Shown here in pieces: positions 1 through 8,530 of a stretch of DNA of 64,000 bases. The translations under genes and the position numbers were made by a program. The notes under the pieces are model-generated. The model was not told the origin of the DNA and did no database searches. It worked only from the letters and a program-made list of their open reading frames with translations. This DNA comes from Pedobacter sp. ISL-64 (GTDB lineage Bacteria > Bacteroidota > Bacteroidia > Sphingobacteriales > Sphingobacteriaceae). Where the stretch lies: contig NZ_JAGGPU010000006.1 of NCBI RefSeq assembly GCF_018613605.1, positions 106,411 to 170,410 on the forward strand. The letters run 5' to 3'. The number at the start of each line of letters is the position of its first letter. Position 1 is the first letter of the stretch.

Positions 1-20
1 TCGTGCCTCGCAATGACGAT
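1..20. repeat. Dispersed repeat R1, partial copy at window edge
   Basis: This is the end of a dispersed palindromic repeat (core TTCGTGCCTCGCAATGACG). The same core recurs at 3910-3933, 6394-6424, 15640-15670, 17634-17658 and 17692-17715. It lies just downstream of the oxidoreductase stop codon. The function is unknown. Confidence 0.75.
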
Positions 21-27
21 CTTTCTT

Positions 28-1113
28 TTACAATCCTATCGATTCCCTTGTAATGTGATTAGCTTTCAAAATATCATCAACTTTTACTGGCAAACCTGTT
101 TCTAAAGATTGATCCATTGCTTGTAATAGTGCCACAGTCCCGATGCCTTCTTTTAAATCAGGGTATGCGGTAAAATTATTATTGATGCTATCTGCAAAAT
201 ATTCTAAATAATTCTGGTATTCTCCGGCGTGATGGCTTTGCCCTTCGAAACGGAAATAGTGCTTTAAAGTTGAATCGCCCCAGGTGATAATCTTTTCTTC
301 GCCGGTTTTGGTTGTAACAGAATATCGTAGTTCATGGTAGTCGGCCTGACTAGCGCCTTCCGTTCCTCGCAGGATACAGCTCATGCCACTATCGCGACTT
401 GCAGGCTGTGTTGGGCCGGTATAAGCACCGCTAACCCGCGCAATTCTGCCATCTTTTGCTTTAAAAATAAAGTGCATGGTATCCTGGTTTTTCAGTCCGG
501 CTTTTAAACCGTTGCTACTCAACATGCCATAACCCATAACTTCTTCAATATCTGGCATGTACCACCTGATAAAATCAACAGGGTGACTTAAACCGCCATA
601 CAACCATTTAAATGATTGTTTTAACGACCAACCTTTTTCTAGAAACCAGCGATGATCGGCATGGTAATGACTTTCGATAGTGATCAGTTCTCCGATTAAA
701 CCTGCATCAAAATCTTTCTTCTGCCGCATGGCAGGCTCAAAAAAACGTGAGCTTTGCCCTACGAAAATCCTTTTTCTTGATTTCTTTGCTAACTCCAACA
801 GCACATTGGCTTGACCTAAATCATCGATAAATGGCTTGGTACACACCACATGCTTTCCGTGTTCAAGCGCCAGTTTAATGTGCTCAAAATGCAGATGATC
901 TGGTGTGTAAATCGCAATCATATCGATTTTGTCGCTGGTTAACATGTCCTCGTAATTGGTTGTCCAGTTTTGAAAATCAAATTCTAAAGCCCGTTCTTCG
1001 CAAAGCTTTTTATTGGCATCGCAAATCTGGATAAGCTTAAACTTTTTGCTTGCCAATGATGCAGAAATGGTACTTCTACCCTCTCCTAAACCTAAAATCC
1101 CTAATCTTAACAT
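28..1113 (-). CDS. Gfo/Idh/MocA family oxidoreductase
   Basis: This is probably an NAD(P)-dependent sugar or inositol-type dehydrogenase in the cytosol. The N-terminal Rossmann fold begins almost at once, with GLGEG at residues 8-12. The usual GKHV..EKP loop appears as GKHVVCTKP (residues about 86-94), and SHPVD at 176-180 fits the family's C-terminal domain. No signal peptide is seen. I chose the ATG at 1113 because it places the Rossmann strand at the N-terminus, as in relatives. An in-frame ATG at 1158 would add 15 residues reaching the edge of an intergenic repeat. It is the last gene of a long minus-strand enzyme run, so a role in converting a released sugar is likely, but the substrate is unknown. 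Confidence 0.85.
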   Translation of the reverse strand: MLRLGILGLGEGRSTISASLASKKFKLIQICDANKKLCEERALEFDFQNWTTNYEDMLTSDKIDMIAIYTPDHLHFEHIKLALEHGKHVVCTKPFIDDLGQANVLLELAKKSRKRIFVGQSSRFFEPAMRQKKDFDAGLIGELITIESHYHADHRWFLEKGWSLKQSFKWLYGGLSHPVDFIRWYMPDIEEVMGYGMLSSNGLKAGLKNQDTMHFIFKAKDGRIARVSGAYTGPTQPASRDSGMSCILRGTEGASQADYHELRYSVTTKTGEEKIITWGDSTLKHYFRFEGQSHHAGEYQNYLEYFADSINNNFTAYPDLKEGIGTVALLQAMDQSLETGLPVKVDDILKANHITRESIGL

Positions 1114-1177
1114 GATATTATTTTTATAAGCGTTTTTGTTGTTTATTACTTCCTCCATTGCATATAGTCTTAGCGCT

Positions 1178-1259
1178 CGTCATGCTGAATTTATTTCAGC
1201 ATCTTTCATGCTATGCAAACTTGCTAATAAGGCCCTGAAACAAGTTCAGGGTGACGACC
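1178..1259. repeat. Dispersed repeat R3, paired stem-loops
   Basis: Two palindromes lie side by side: a stem around GCTGAATTTATTTCAGC and a stem CCTGAAACAAGTTCAGG. The same pair is found inverted at 6249-6336, and parts recur at 43427-43461 and 61694-61827. Here it sits between two convergently spaced minus-strand genes and may act as an RNA-stabilising or terminating structure. That role is inference. Confidence 0.8.
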
Positions 1260-1300
1260 GTTTATGTCCGAATTCCTTTCTAAGCATTCTGCTTTTACTA

Positions 1301-3895
1301 TCACTCTATCGGTTTAAAGAACACCCAAACCTCTTCTGGTTTTGTTCCTTCAATTCCTTCCTGGTATTTTTTCATTATTGCATTCCATTCGTCTACTTTT
1401 GGATTGTTCTCAGTGGTTTTTGGATTCAATTCATCTAAACTTTTTCCTTTAGGAATACTAATGATCAGCATTAACTGTCTATCGTTTTTAAAGATGGCTA
1501 ACCGCTGAAACTCGGCCTTACAAAATCCTTTCGATATCTCCGGCCATTTTTCAAACTGTGTTTTATGGTAAGCCAGATATTCTTTCTGGAGTTTTTCATC
1601 CTTCACCAGATTGGCTGATAAAATGATGTTATCCCATTCTGCTACTGGTTTATCGCCACAATTCTTTTCTCTGTTGAAGTCGTAAAACAGATTGTCGTAC
1701 AATTTAATTTCTGTCGCATTTAAGCGTTTTAAAGTTTGCTGCAAACTCTCCACTTTTAAACTTGAAGTATAAATTACCAATCGATTTTCCCATTTATAAA
1801 TTGAACCTGGCAAGAGGTTATTTTCTTTTGCAAAAGTTTTTAAGGCACTGTTACTCGGTAGGTTACCTGTCTTATAAACCAATTCGAATACAACAGATTG
1901 ATCTACGGCCTGATTGGTACCCCTTTTCGAATAATTGGCTTTTTCTTTTAATAAATATTGAAAAGGTTTTTCTAAACCTGCGCTTTGTTTGATATGATCG
2001 GAAACTTTTGGTCCATTGCATTCCCATAAATTGTCTGGTCCGTTGGCATTTTGAAGATACTTTTCAGTTGGCGTCCAGTTGTTTTTGATGGTAAAATACG
2101 AAGAACCTTCATCTGTATAAAGGTAAAACCAATGATCAGGCAGGTGCGAATATGGCGCTTTGTAAATGCTATCGACCACATTGTCGGTGATGAATGATCC
2201 GGGCTGAGCAGATAGTGTATAAATCCCAGCCACATCATACATATGTTTTCCGTAGTGATGGATTTTATTGCCGCTGATGGTATTGTTTTCCATCGCGTTT
2301 TTCGTTTTTGTCCATCCCCAGCCCATGCTGATGCCGGAATAAGACACATTATTGATTTCGTTATGTAGAATTTTAATCCCCCTAACATAACCTGCGCCGA
2401 TACCAACAGCGCCCCAATCTTCGTTGGTTACATCGGTAATCAGGTTGTTCTCAATTTTATTGTTCGTCGAAATTTCTCTTTGATCTGTGGGATTGTAAGG
2501 CAAATGTACTTCGGTCGCTTCATCAGAGAAAGTTCCGATTAGAATGGCTGAACCACCAATATCCTTAAATAAGTTGCCATTGATTGCATTATCTACAGTT
2601 CCTTTTTTATAATCCAGACCTGTTGATGCCAAGTGCTCGAACCGACAAGATTCGAAAGCAGTGTGATTAGCATAACTCGCTTCGACTGCAGCAACCGGAC
2701 GGCCAACCCAGGCCTGATTTTCTAGCGTAGGTTTGTCTGGTGTCCCTGCTTTTTCGAGCTTATAGGCATCGAGCATGTACATGCCTGCCTGATGAGGAAC
2801 ATGACCTTGTTTTGACGGCCTTAACCATGTAGAATGCTCAAATGAAATACCCTTGAAACTCACGTAGGAAACAGGTTGATCAATCGTTCCTTCGATTTTA
2901 ACCAGGTTTTCTAAAGCCGGAGCAATCACTTCAGCATTTAGCATATTTTCTGATGCTTTGGGCCAATAATAAAGCTTGTGGTGCTGTAAATCTTCAAACC
3001 ATTCTCCAGGTTCGTTCAAGAATTGAATGGCATTTGTAAGGTAAAAAGCAGAATTCCCTGTTTTGTCTGAAATCCATGGTGCTGGCCATGGATGCTCGGA
3101 TTGGATTCTGCTTTCGGGCTGCATAAAAGAAATTTCTGCAGCATTACCTATAATTTTAACAGACTTTACACGAAGATTTGCAATGGCCCACCATTGGTGG
3201 ATCAGCATTTCCATTCCTTTGATATTGGCTAAACTGATGTTTTTTTGAATTGGAATTTTACAGGTTTGCTTTTCGCTATCCCATGATAAAATCCTCCCCA
3301 TTTCTTCACCATTGTAGTTTTTTGCACGAACGGACTTATTGCCATTTACCCATAGCTGTCTGAACTGTAGGTCGCCCCCATCTAAATTTGGAATATCAGC
3401 TACCCAAACCTTCCCAACAGATTCTTTTGGCAGACCAGCAATGGTGTGATTTAACTTTTTCCAGTTTTTTATTTGAATGCCTCCACTCAAAATAACTTTT
3501 TCGTTAGGTGCTGAAATAATTGTTGTCGGACTATCTTTTGTGCCAGAGTCTTCAGGGCGAAGAACTACGGGTTCGTGCAATTGATAAAAACCTTTGCCGA
3601 TTATAATCCGGATTCCATCCTTAGTAGAAGCATCATTTAATCGCCTTAATTCTCTTGCTTTCCTCACCGCAGAATGAAGTGTTGCAAAGGGCTTTTCTTG
3701 TGTTCCTATATTAGTATCAGCACCATTTATGGAGACATAGATATCCACTGCGTCGGCTTTAAAGTGAAACAACGACAAGAGAATTATCAGAATGAAAAAT
3801 AGTTTAAATTGTTTGGTTCGTGAGGACACGGAACAAAGCATCAAGTGTTTTTTTCTATGTGTGCTTTGCATCTTTTTAGTTATCACTATTTCCAT
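1301..3895 (-). CDS. Secreted right-handed beta-helix protein with C-terminal L-rhamnose-mutarotase-like domain
   Basis: A signal peptide (hydrophobic FFILIILLSLF) is followed by a mature start of the type DIYVS..GAD and a long right-handed beta-helix, about residues 70-640. This resembles secreted beta-helix glycosidases such as GH141, but the family is uncertain. The last ~109 residues (nt about 1301-1630) align by eye with the stand-alone mutarotase at 60509-60838: both have Y..YH....WPEI, a NPKV.EW segment, and a KP.E.W end. A related alpha/beta half-repeat seems to precede it. The ATG at 3895 lies 7 nt past the upstream stop; ATGs at 3871 and 3841 are alternatives. A short R5 repeat falls inside the signal-peptide region. 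A longer in-frame reading from 3979 only translates repeat DNA. Confidence 0.75.
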   Translation of the reverse strand: MEIVITKKMQSTHRKKHLMLCSVSSRTKQFKLFFILIILLSLFHFKADAVDIYVSINGADTNIGTQEKPFATLHSAVRKARELRRLNDASTKDGIRIIIGKGFYQLHEPVVLRPEDSGTKDSPTTIISAPNEKVILSGGIQIKNWKKLNHTIAGLPKESVGKVWVADIPNLDGGDLQFRQLWVNGNKSVRAKNYNGEEMGRILSWDSEKQTCKIPIQKNISLANIKGMEMLIHQWWAIANLRVKSVKIIGNAAEISFMQPESRIQSEHPWPAPWISDKTGNSAFYLTNAIQFLNEPGEWFEDLQHHKLYYWPKASENMLNAEVIAPALENLVKIEGTIDQPVSYVSFKGISFEHSTWLRPSKQGHVPHQAGMYMLDAYKLEKAGTPDKPTLENQAWVGRPVAAVEASYANHTAFESCRFEHLASTGLDYKKGTVDNAINGNLFKDIGGSAILIGTFSDEATEVHLPYNPTDQREISTNNKIENNLITDVTNEDWGAVGIGAGYVRGIKILHNEINNVSYSGISMGWGWTKTKNAMENNTISGNKIHHYGKHMYDVAGIYTLSAQPGSFITDNVVDSIYKAPYSHLPDHWFYLYTDEGSSYFTIKNNWTPTEKYLQNANGPDNLWECNGPKVSDHIKQSAGLEKPFQYLLKEKANYSKRGTNQAVDQSVVFELVYKTGNLPSNSALKTFAKENNLLPGSIYKWENRLVIYTSSLKVESLQQTLKRLNATEIKLYDNLFYDFNREKNCGDKPVAEWDNIILSANLVKDEKLQKEYLAYHKTQFEKWPEISKGFCKAEFQRLAIFKNDRQLMLIISIPKGKSLDELNPKTTENNPKVDEWNAIMKKYQEGIEGTKPEEVWVFFKPIE
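3813..3838. repeat. Dispersed repeat R5, inside a signal-peptide region
   Basis: The core GGTTCGTGAGGACACGGAAC matches the family seen at 8451-8524, 49631-49690 and 54220-54293. Here it is translated as part of the N-region of the beta-helix protein's signal peptide, unless the ATG is further in. Confidence 0.55.
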
Positions 3896-3902
3896 AATTC
3901 TC

Positions 3903-4832
3903 CTAATGAGATTGCTTCGTGCCTCGCAATGACGGGTTATCGATTTGAAAAACTGACTTGAGGTAGCTGGTATTGGCACTGAAATTATATTTTACATTTG
4001 TCGGCTGTTTGGCATCCCGGCTTCTTTCTACAACCAACCAACCACTCCAACCCATATCATCAAGGGTTGCTTTTACCTTGTTTAAATTGATTTTCGGATC
4101 GTTCTGTAACCAAACACCATCTTCATTTGTGGCATGGATTTGAACGATGTTCTTTTTGCCTAAAATTCTCAGCTCTTGGTGTAAATCTCTTCCATTCTTA
4201 ATGGCATTAGAGAAATTGAAATAACTTTTAACATGCTTGCAATCAATATCTTTTAATAACTGTAATTCGCCTTTTGCATCTAAAGCACTTTCAATTCCAA
4301 TTGTAATTCCCGCTTTGGCGGCCATTTTTCCGGCAACTTTTAATCTTTCTATGATTGGCATGCGCAGTTCGGGGTTTTTAACCAAATCGCCTTGAATACC
4401 CAATGGAAGAAAGACCACTTTAATATTCATGGCTTTAGCAGTATCTAAACAATCCTGGATCATTTTCTGATAGGTTGGTCGCTTGGCAAATGATTGCGCA
4501 TAAAATCCGGTCATCGCCAACGAACAGATTTCGAGGTTCAGCTCTTTTGCTTTATCCAGATACTCCTGCCTGATTGTCGGATCGGCTAATTTGTTATCAA
4601 ATGTTTCCCTATTGCCCAAACCACCCATGTCAATTTCCAATCCGTCAGCACCGATTTCTTCTGCGAGTGGCAAAGCGCTGATTTTCTGACGTTTTAAAAT
4701 CATTAAATCAATCACTGCAACTTTATAATTGTTCTTTTTCGCTGCTGCCAAAAGCAATTGATTGGGGATCATTAAAGCGCCTGTTAGCAGTGCTACATTA
4801 CCAATAAAAGACCTTCTGTTTTGATGCTCCAT
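3903..4832 (-). CDS. Sugar phosphate isomerase/epimerase-like TIM barrel, Tat-type signal
   Basis: The protein has a xylose-isomerase-like TIM barrel (AP endonuclease 2 superfamily), with strand motifs such as GADGLEIDMGG and a late VVERSRD. These proteins isomerise or epimerise sugars or inositols using a divalent metal. The N-terminus carries a twin-arginine motif RRSFIG followed by a hydrophobic stretch, so export of a folded protein is likely. I chose the ATG at 4832. A GTG at 4838 overlaps the upstream TAG and is also possible, and either would couple translation to the esterase gene. The last ~13 codons (ending SLRGTKQSH) are read from an R1 repeat, so the natural C-terminus was probably replaced or extended by repeat DNA. 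Confidence 0.8.
   Translation of the reverse strand: MEHQNRRSFIGNVALLTGALMIPNQLLLAAAKKNNYKVAVIDLMILKRQKISALPLAEEIGADGLEIDMGGLGNRETFDNKLADPTIRQEYLDKAKELNLEICSLAMTGFYAQSFAKRPTYQKMIQDCLDTAKAMNIKVVFLPLGIQGDLVKNPELRMPIIERLKVAGKMAAKAGITIGIESALDAKGELQLLKDIDCKHVKSYFNFSNAIKNGRDLHQELRILGKKNIVQIHATNEDGVWLQNDPKINLNKVKATLDDMGWSGWLVVERSRDAKQPTNVKYNFSANTSYLKSVFQIDNPSLRGTKQSH
3910..3933. repeat. Dispersed repeat R1 forming a gene's 3' end
   Basis: This is a copy of the R1 core ATTGCTTCGTGCCTCGCAAT. It encodes the C-terminal residues SLRGTKQS of the TIM-barrel protein and supplies sequence just before the next gene's start. Confidence 0.75.
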
Positions 4833-4837
4833 ATCCA

Positions 4838-6466
4838 CTATTTGCTTGTGCTTAACGGGAATAATTTTTCCAGATTTTCAAATCCCATCACCGCATTTTT
4901 AGGTAGTTTTTCGCCTTTATCGCCAAAAACATAAAGGGCATTTTCCTTTTCCATGGTTACTTTACTTTCATTGTATTTACCGGCTTTATCTTTAACTGCA
5001 GTACCATTTAGTTTGAAGTTTTTGATCAGGAAATCGTAGAGTGCAATGCGCTTGTTAATGCCAAAATCATGTTTTTCATCCGGAAGATGAACATTCTCGA
5101 CCTTATCTTTCACACCATAATAACTGTACATTTTTTGTAGATAAGGAAAATCATGTTCGGGTGTGTGTGCCGTCCAGTCGCTACCATCTGACACCAATAA
5201 CTGGGGACGAGGTGCTGCCATTGCAGCCAGTTCTACGTTATCGGTTCCGCCACCACATTGATGGATTGGCATTCCGCTTTCGCAAGGGCAGCCACCATAA
5301 AAGTAAGATGACATCGCTACAACGGGCGCACTTAGTTTAATCCTGTCATCCATGGCGGTCATTAGAATAGAATGACTTCCTGCACCCGAACCTCCACTGA
5401 TGCCAATTCTGGCTGTATCAGTTTCTTTTAGCGCACTGAAGTAATCTAAAATCCTGATTCCCCCCAAAGCCTGAATGGTTTGCGCCAAGCTTTTGCGATG
5501 ATCTTCGTATTTAAACTGGAGCATCGATTCGCCCCAAGCAAATAAATCGTAGCTAAAAGCCATAGCGCCCATTCTGGCAATCATTGCACAGCGGATCTGG
5601 CAATCAGGTCTAAAACGTTGTTTTTCCCAGTGTCCGTCAGGACTTAAAACCAATGGGATTTTTCCTTTAAAATTTAACGGTTTATATAGCGAGCCATTAA
5701 TCCAAACCCCAGGTAAAATTTCTAATGCAATGTTTTCTACAGAATACCCGTCAAAAATTCTTTTCGCCGTGATAATCGGTTTTGAATTTGGTTTGGCAGG
5801 TAATGGCGATAATAATAAGGCTTGGTATAATTCGGGCTTTATTTGCGCCTTACGTTTTTCCCAACTGGCCTGGTCGTGGTATTTGGTCGCCAAGCTATCC
5901 AAATAGGCCCATCCATCCTGAACCTCCCAACGGTAATATTCATATTCTTTCAATTTGTAAACACCTGGCTTTTCTTTGTTTACTTTCATATCCAAAGGTG
6001 CAAGTACGTTTGCAAGAGTTTCATCAATGTTTGCACGGAAACGCCATTCTGCATAGTTCACCCATTTATCTTTTACCTGTAGTTCTGAATATTTGATCTG
6101 TACCTTGAAGCGTGTTTGGATCTCTTTCAAAACATCAACAAGCGGCTTTTTATAGAGGTTGTCGGTGTTTTGGGTTTGGCCGGATGTAATTAAAGAAATA
6201 ACGGAGAAAAGTAGCATTAATGCTAAACTTATCTTTCTTCCAATCGATCGGTCGTCACCCTGAACTTGTTTCAGGGTCTTAATAGCAAGGCGGCCTAGCA
6301 TGAAAGATGCTGAAATAAATTCAGCATGACGAGCGCAAAATCCATGACAAATAAATAGTTTATCAGCCGAAGCAATCTTTCTAGAAAGGGTAGAATGCTT
6401 CGTCGTGCCTCCTCGCAATGACGATCGCAACAACCTCGAAATGACGTTTCTAATTACATCTATCAT
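4838..6466 (-). CDS. STN-domain / alpha-beta hydrolase (acetylesterase-type) fusion
   Basis: After a signal-peptide core (ISLALMLLFSVISLI) comes a ~65-residue region (about 107-173) that reads as an STN domain: PLVDVLKEIQ at its start, DETLANVL and a closing Y.L. It continues into an alpha/beta hydrolase with nucleophile motif GISGGSG (Ser about 357), a later SDGSDW acid segment and a His in DEKHD. This suits removal of acetyl or methyl esters from pectin. The ATG at 6466 is one base after the upstream stop, but the next ~75 codons are R1, R2 and R3 repeats read in frame. Internal ATGs at 6301 and 6217 are alternative starts. STN domains normally belong to TonB receptors, so the fusion is odd. 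Translationally close to the TIM-barrel gene downstream. Confidence 0.7.
   Translation of the reverse strand: MIDVIRNVISRLLRSSLRGGTTKHSTLSRKIASADKLFICHGFCARHAEFISASFMLGRLAIKTLKQVQGDDRSIGRKISLALMLLFSVISLITSGQTQNTDNLYKKPLVDVLKEIQTRFKVQIKYSELQVKDKWVNYAEWRFRANIDETLANVLAPLDMKVNKEKPGVYKLKEYEYYRWEVQDGWAYLDSLATKYHDQASWEKRKAQIKPELYQALLLSPLPAKPNSKPIITAKRIFDGYSVENIALEILPGVWINGSLYKPLNFKGKIPLVLSPDGHWEKQRFRPDCQIRCAMIARMGAMAFSYDLFAWGESMLQFKYEDHRKSLAQTIQALGGIRILDYFSALKETDTARIGISGGSGAGSHSILMTAMDDRIKLSAPVVAMSSYFYGGCPCESGMPIHQCGGGTDNVELAAMAAPRPQLLVSDGSDWTAHTPEHDFPYLQKMYSYYGVKDKVENVHLPDEKHDFGINKRIALYDFLIKNFKLNGTAVKDKAGKYNESKVTMEKENALYVFGDKGEKLPKNAVMGFENLEKLFPLSTSK
6249..6336. repeat. Dispersed repeat R3, inverted copy inside an N-terminal coding region
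   Basis: The stems CCTGAACTTGTTTCAGG and GCTGAAATAAATTCAGC occur in the opposite order to 1178-1259. The copy is open in the reading frame of the esterase, between the coupled start codon and the signal-peptide core. Confidence 0.8.
6394..6447. repeat. Dispersed repeat R1 with R2 fragment
   Basis: An R1 variant (CTTCGTCGTGCCTCCTCGCA) is followed by a short CCTCGAAATGACG piece of R2. Both lie in the 5' part of the esterase reading frame. Confidence 0.65.
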
Positions 6467-6467
6467 C

Positions 6468-7604
6468 TTAACCCTCCTCATTTTTAGTTTCAGTAATTAC
6501 CGGAGCCGTATAACCTTTCAGTTTCGGCCAGATGCCATTTTTGATTTTCTTTAATTTTAGCTTCGAAGGATCAACCACAACGTGTTTAATTTTCTCTCTT
6601 CTCCATGTATAAATGAAATGTAACATGCCATCAGCAGTTTGAATCACCGCAGGATAAGAATACTGGCTGATGGGCGAATCTTCCAGAATCAATGCGGCCG
6701 ACCATTTTTTTCCGTCTTTTGAAACGGAAACATTTAATGGAGTACGTGGCCCTTTGGCTAAATCGCCCGGAGGCAAAACATGGTTGTAAACCAATACGTG
6801 GCGGCCATCTTTCATGGTTACGGCATCTGTACCGGAATTGTTATTGGGTAATGATGTTTTGGTTAATGCCGACCAGGTTTCGCCGTTATCTTCAGACCAG
6901 GATTCTACAATGGCTCGATTTGCTGTTCTGGCCAATAGCTGCAATTTTCCATTTCCATGCTGTAAAATGCTCGGTTGAATGGCTTTGATTTCATTTTCAG
7001 ACAATGGTCCTACGGTTCTCCAGGTTTTACCATTATCCTTGGTTACCTCGAAGTGGATTTTCCAACCGTCGCCTTCTTTACTCGATGGTGCAAAGAGATT
7101 CCCGTTGCTTAATAAAACGGGTTTGTTTTTTACAGGGCCGATATAACCATCAGGCAATTTTGTAGCACCCGACCAGGTTTTACCGCCATCTTTTGAGGTT
7201 CTCATCATGCCCCACCATTCTGATGGTTTTGGCCCGATTTTATAAAACAACAGTAAATCTCCACCAGGAACCTGATATAAAACAGGATTCCAAGTGGGTA
7301 ATCTTTTACCATCAGGTTGGATGCCATTTGCAACCGAAAACGGCGCTAACCATTTGCCATCTACAAAGCGACTAATGTAGATTTCTACATCAGGATTCCG
7401 TTCTTTTGTTCCTCCAAAAAACGAGGCCACTAAACCTGTTGGCGTTTCTGCTATTGTTGCGGAGTGGCATGATGGAAATGGTGCTTTATCGTAGATAAAT
7501 TCTTGCTTTACGATTCCATTTTGCCATTTTTCTACCTGGGCATTGGCACAAATGGCGACAGTAAAAATTAGATTGATGGTGATGTATATTTTTCTTTTTA
7601 ACAT
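6468..7604 (-). CDS. Secreted BNR-repeat (sialidase-fold) beta-propeller protein
   Basis: A signal peptide ends at about ANAQ. The protein carries four Asp-box-like motifs: SKDGGKTW, TKDNGKTW, SEDNGETW and SKDGKKW. This gives a sialidase-type beta-propeller of ordinary length (378 aa). Sialidase-fold proteins in pectin loci are not necessarily sialidases; an exo-acting enzyme on an acidic or deoxy sugar is possible, but the substrate cannot be told. I chose the ATG at 7604, which directly precedes a basic n-region (LKRK); the upstream in-frame ATG at 7622 adds six residues. It is followed one base later by the STN-esterase start. Confidence 0.75.
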   Translation of the reverse strand: MLKRKIYITINLIFTVAICANAQVEKWQNGIVKQEFIYDKAPFPSCHSATIAETPTGLVASFFGGTKERNPDVEIYISRFVDGKWLAPFSVANGIQPDGKRLPTWNPVLYQVPGGDLLLFYKIGPKPSEWWGMMRTSKDGGKTWSGATKLPDGYIGPVKNKPVLLSNGNLFAPSSKEGDGWKIHFEVTKDNGKTWRTVGPLSENEIKAIQPSILQHGNGKLQLLARTANRAIVESWSEDNGETWSALTKTSLPNNNSGTDAVTMKDGRHVLVYNHVLPPGDLAKGPRTPLNVSVSKDGKKWSAALILEDSPISQYSYPAVIQTADGMLHFIYTWRREKIKHVVVDPSKLKLKKIKNGIWPKLKGYTAPVITETKNEEG

Positions 7605-7638
7605 AATATTTAGGTTAATCATCCTGCTATTTCCGCCA

Positions 7639-7747
7639 CGTCATTCCCAGCTTGACTGGGAATCTTAATAGACTCGCTATGCGTTTCTTTTGCTTTAAGA
7701 TTAGCTTCGCTGAGCACTACGTGGTTCCCGCCTGCGCGGGAATGACG
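7639..7747. repeat. Dispersed repeat R4, long inverted pair
   Basis: CGTCATTCCC...GGGAATC at the left and CCCGCCTGCGCGGGAATGACG (given in part) at the right form an inverted pair about 110 bp long. A related pair lies at 15567-15630. It fills most of the gap between the BNR gene and the DUF3826 gene and could form a strong RNA hairpin. Confidence 0.75.
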
Positions 7748-7766
7748 ATGCGGCTAAGGAAGCTAT

Positions 7767-8429
7767 TTATTGTTTTGTCTTAGCTTTTTCTTCTTTAATC
7801 TTTTTGGTATAAGCACTGTAAAGTGCTCTCCAGCTGCGACCATTGTTATTCAGCATCTGCTCTGATTTCGTTTTATAAATTTCGAAAATGGCTGAAATCT
7901 GCTTCATGTTTTTATAATCTACCGCCTGCTCTCTTGCTTGTTTCAAAAAAGCCAAAATTTTGGCTTCCTCATCGGCGGTTAAATCAAGAACAATTGCTTT
8001 GTAACCTTTCATCGTGAAATCAACCTTTCCGATGGTGTATTTGTCTAAAATGGTTTCTATTTGCTCTGGTGTTAAATTCTTTTTCAATCCATCCATAAGC
8101 AATTGATGAACCGTTGATGGCATAGCAGAATCAGCAATGATCTGTTTATCTAAATCACTTAGTTTATTGCCGGTAACAGGGTTTATTCCGTCAGGAACAG
8201 TTGATGATGGGTGGTCGTTATGCCAATCTCTAATGGTTGTTAAATGAACCGCAATTACATTTTCGACAGCAGATTTTTTTGTTCCGTCGGTTAAATTTAG
8301 TGCAGAAGTCCATTCTTTTGCCTTTGCCAGGATTTCTTCTGGCACAACAATATCTTTGGTTTGGCTGAATGCATTTACTGAGGTGATCAGTAAGGTGAGT
8401 AGCATAAATGGTTTAAAAAACTTTCTCAT
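7767..8429 (-). CDS. DUF3826 domain protein, secreted
   Basis: This is a 220-residue protein with a signal peptide (MRKFFKPFMLLTLLITSVNAFSQ in outline; cleavage near AFSQ). The rest is largely helical and charged, with conserved-looking TPEQIE.ILD.YT and KGYKAIVLDLT segments. It matches the DUF3826 family, whose function is unknown and which is often found near sugar-degradation genes. A second member lies at 39443-40111: both share a T.EQ motif, a K.Y motif and a helical C-terminus ending in a Lys-rich tail. It follows GH78 after a 101-bp gap that holds R5 repeats. The export signal suggests a periplasmic role, perhaps binding or chaperoning a sugar or enzyme; that is speculation. Confidence 0.8.
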   Translation of the reverse strand: MRKFFKPFMLLTLLITSVNAFSQTKDIVVPEEILAKAKEWTSALNLTDGTKKSAVENVIAVHLTTIRDWHNDHPSSTVPDGINPVTGNKLSDLDKQIIADSAMPSTVHQLLMDGLKKNLTPEQIETILDKYTIGKVDFTMKGYKAIVLDLTADEEAKILAFLKQAREQAVDYKNMKQISAIFEIYKTKSEQMLNNNGRSWRALYSAYTKKIKEEKAKTKQ

Positions 8430-8450
8430 AATTGTGTTTTAATTATTGCT

Positions 8451-8524
8451 TCGGTTCGTGAAGACACAAACCGAGGCTTATATACAGTAATCCTTTCTCG
8501 CCATGGTTCGTGTCACCACGAACC
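8451..8524. repeat. Dispersed repeat R5, two palindromic units
   Basis: CGGTTCGTGAAGACACAAACC and ATGGTTCGTGTCACCACGAA are two palindromic units in the short gap between GH78 and DUF3826. They match R5 copies elsewhere in the window. Confidence 0.65.
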
Positions 8525-8530
8525 ATTATT

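Noticed and set aside
1136..1438. Plus-strand open frame of 100 codons
   Set aside because: It reads through an R3 repeat and into the 3' end of the beta-helix gene on the opposite strand; no protein-like features.
1972..2406. Minus-strand 144-codon frame inside the beta-helix gene
   Set aside because: It is an alternate frame of a long, well-supported coding region.
6468..7604. Naming the BNR protein a true sialidase
   Set aside because: Asp boxes alone define the propeller fold; I cannot confirm the arginine triad, and the locus has no other sialic acid genes.
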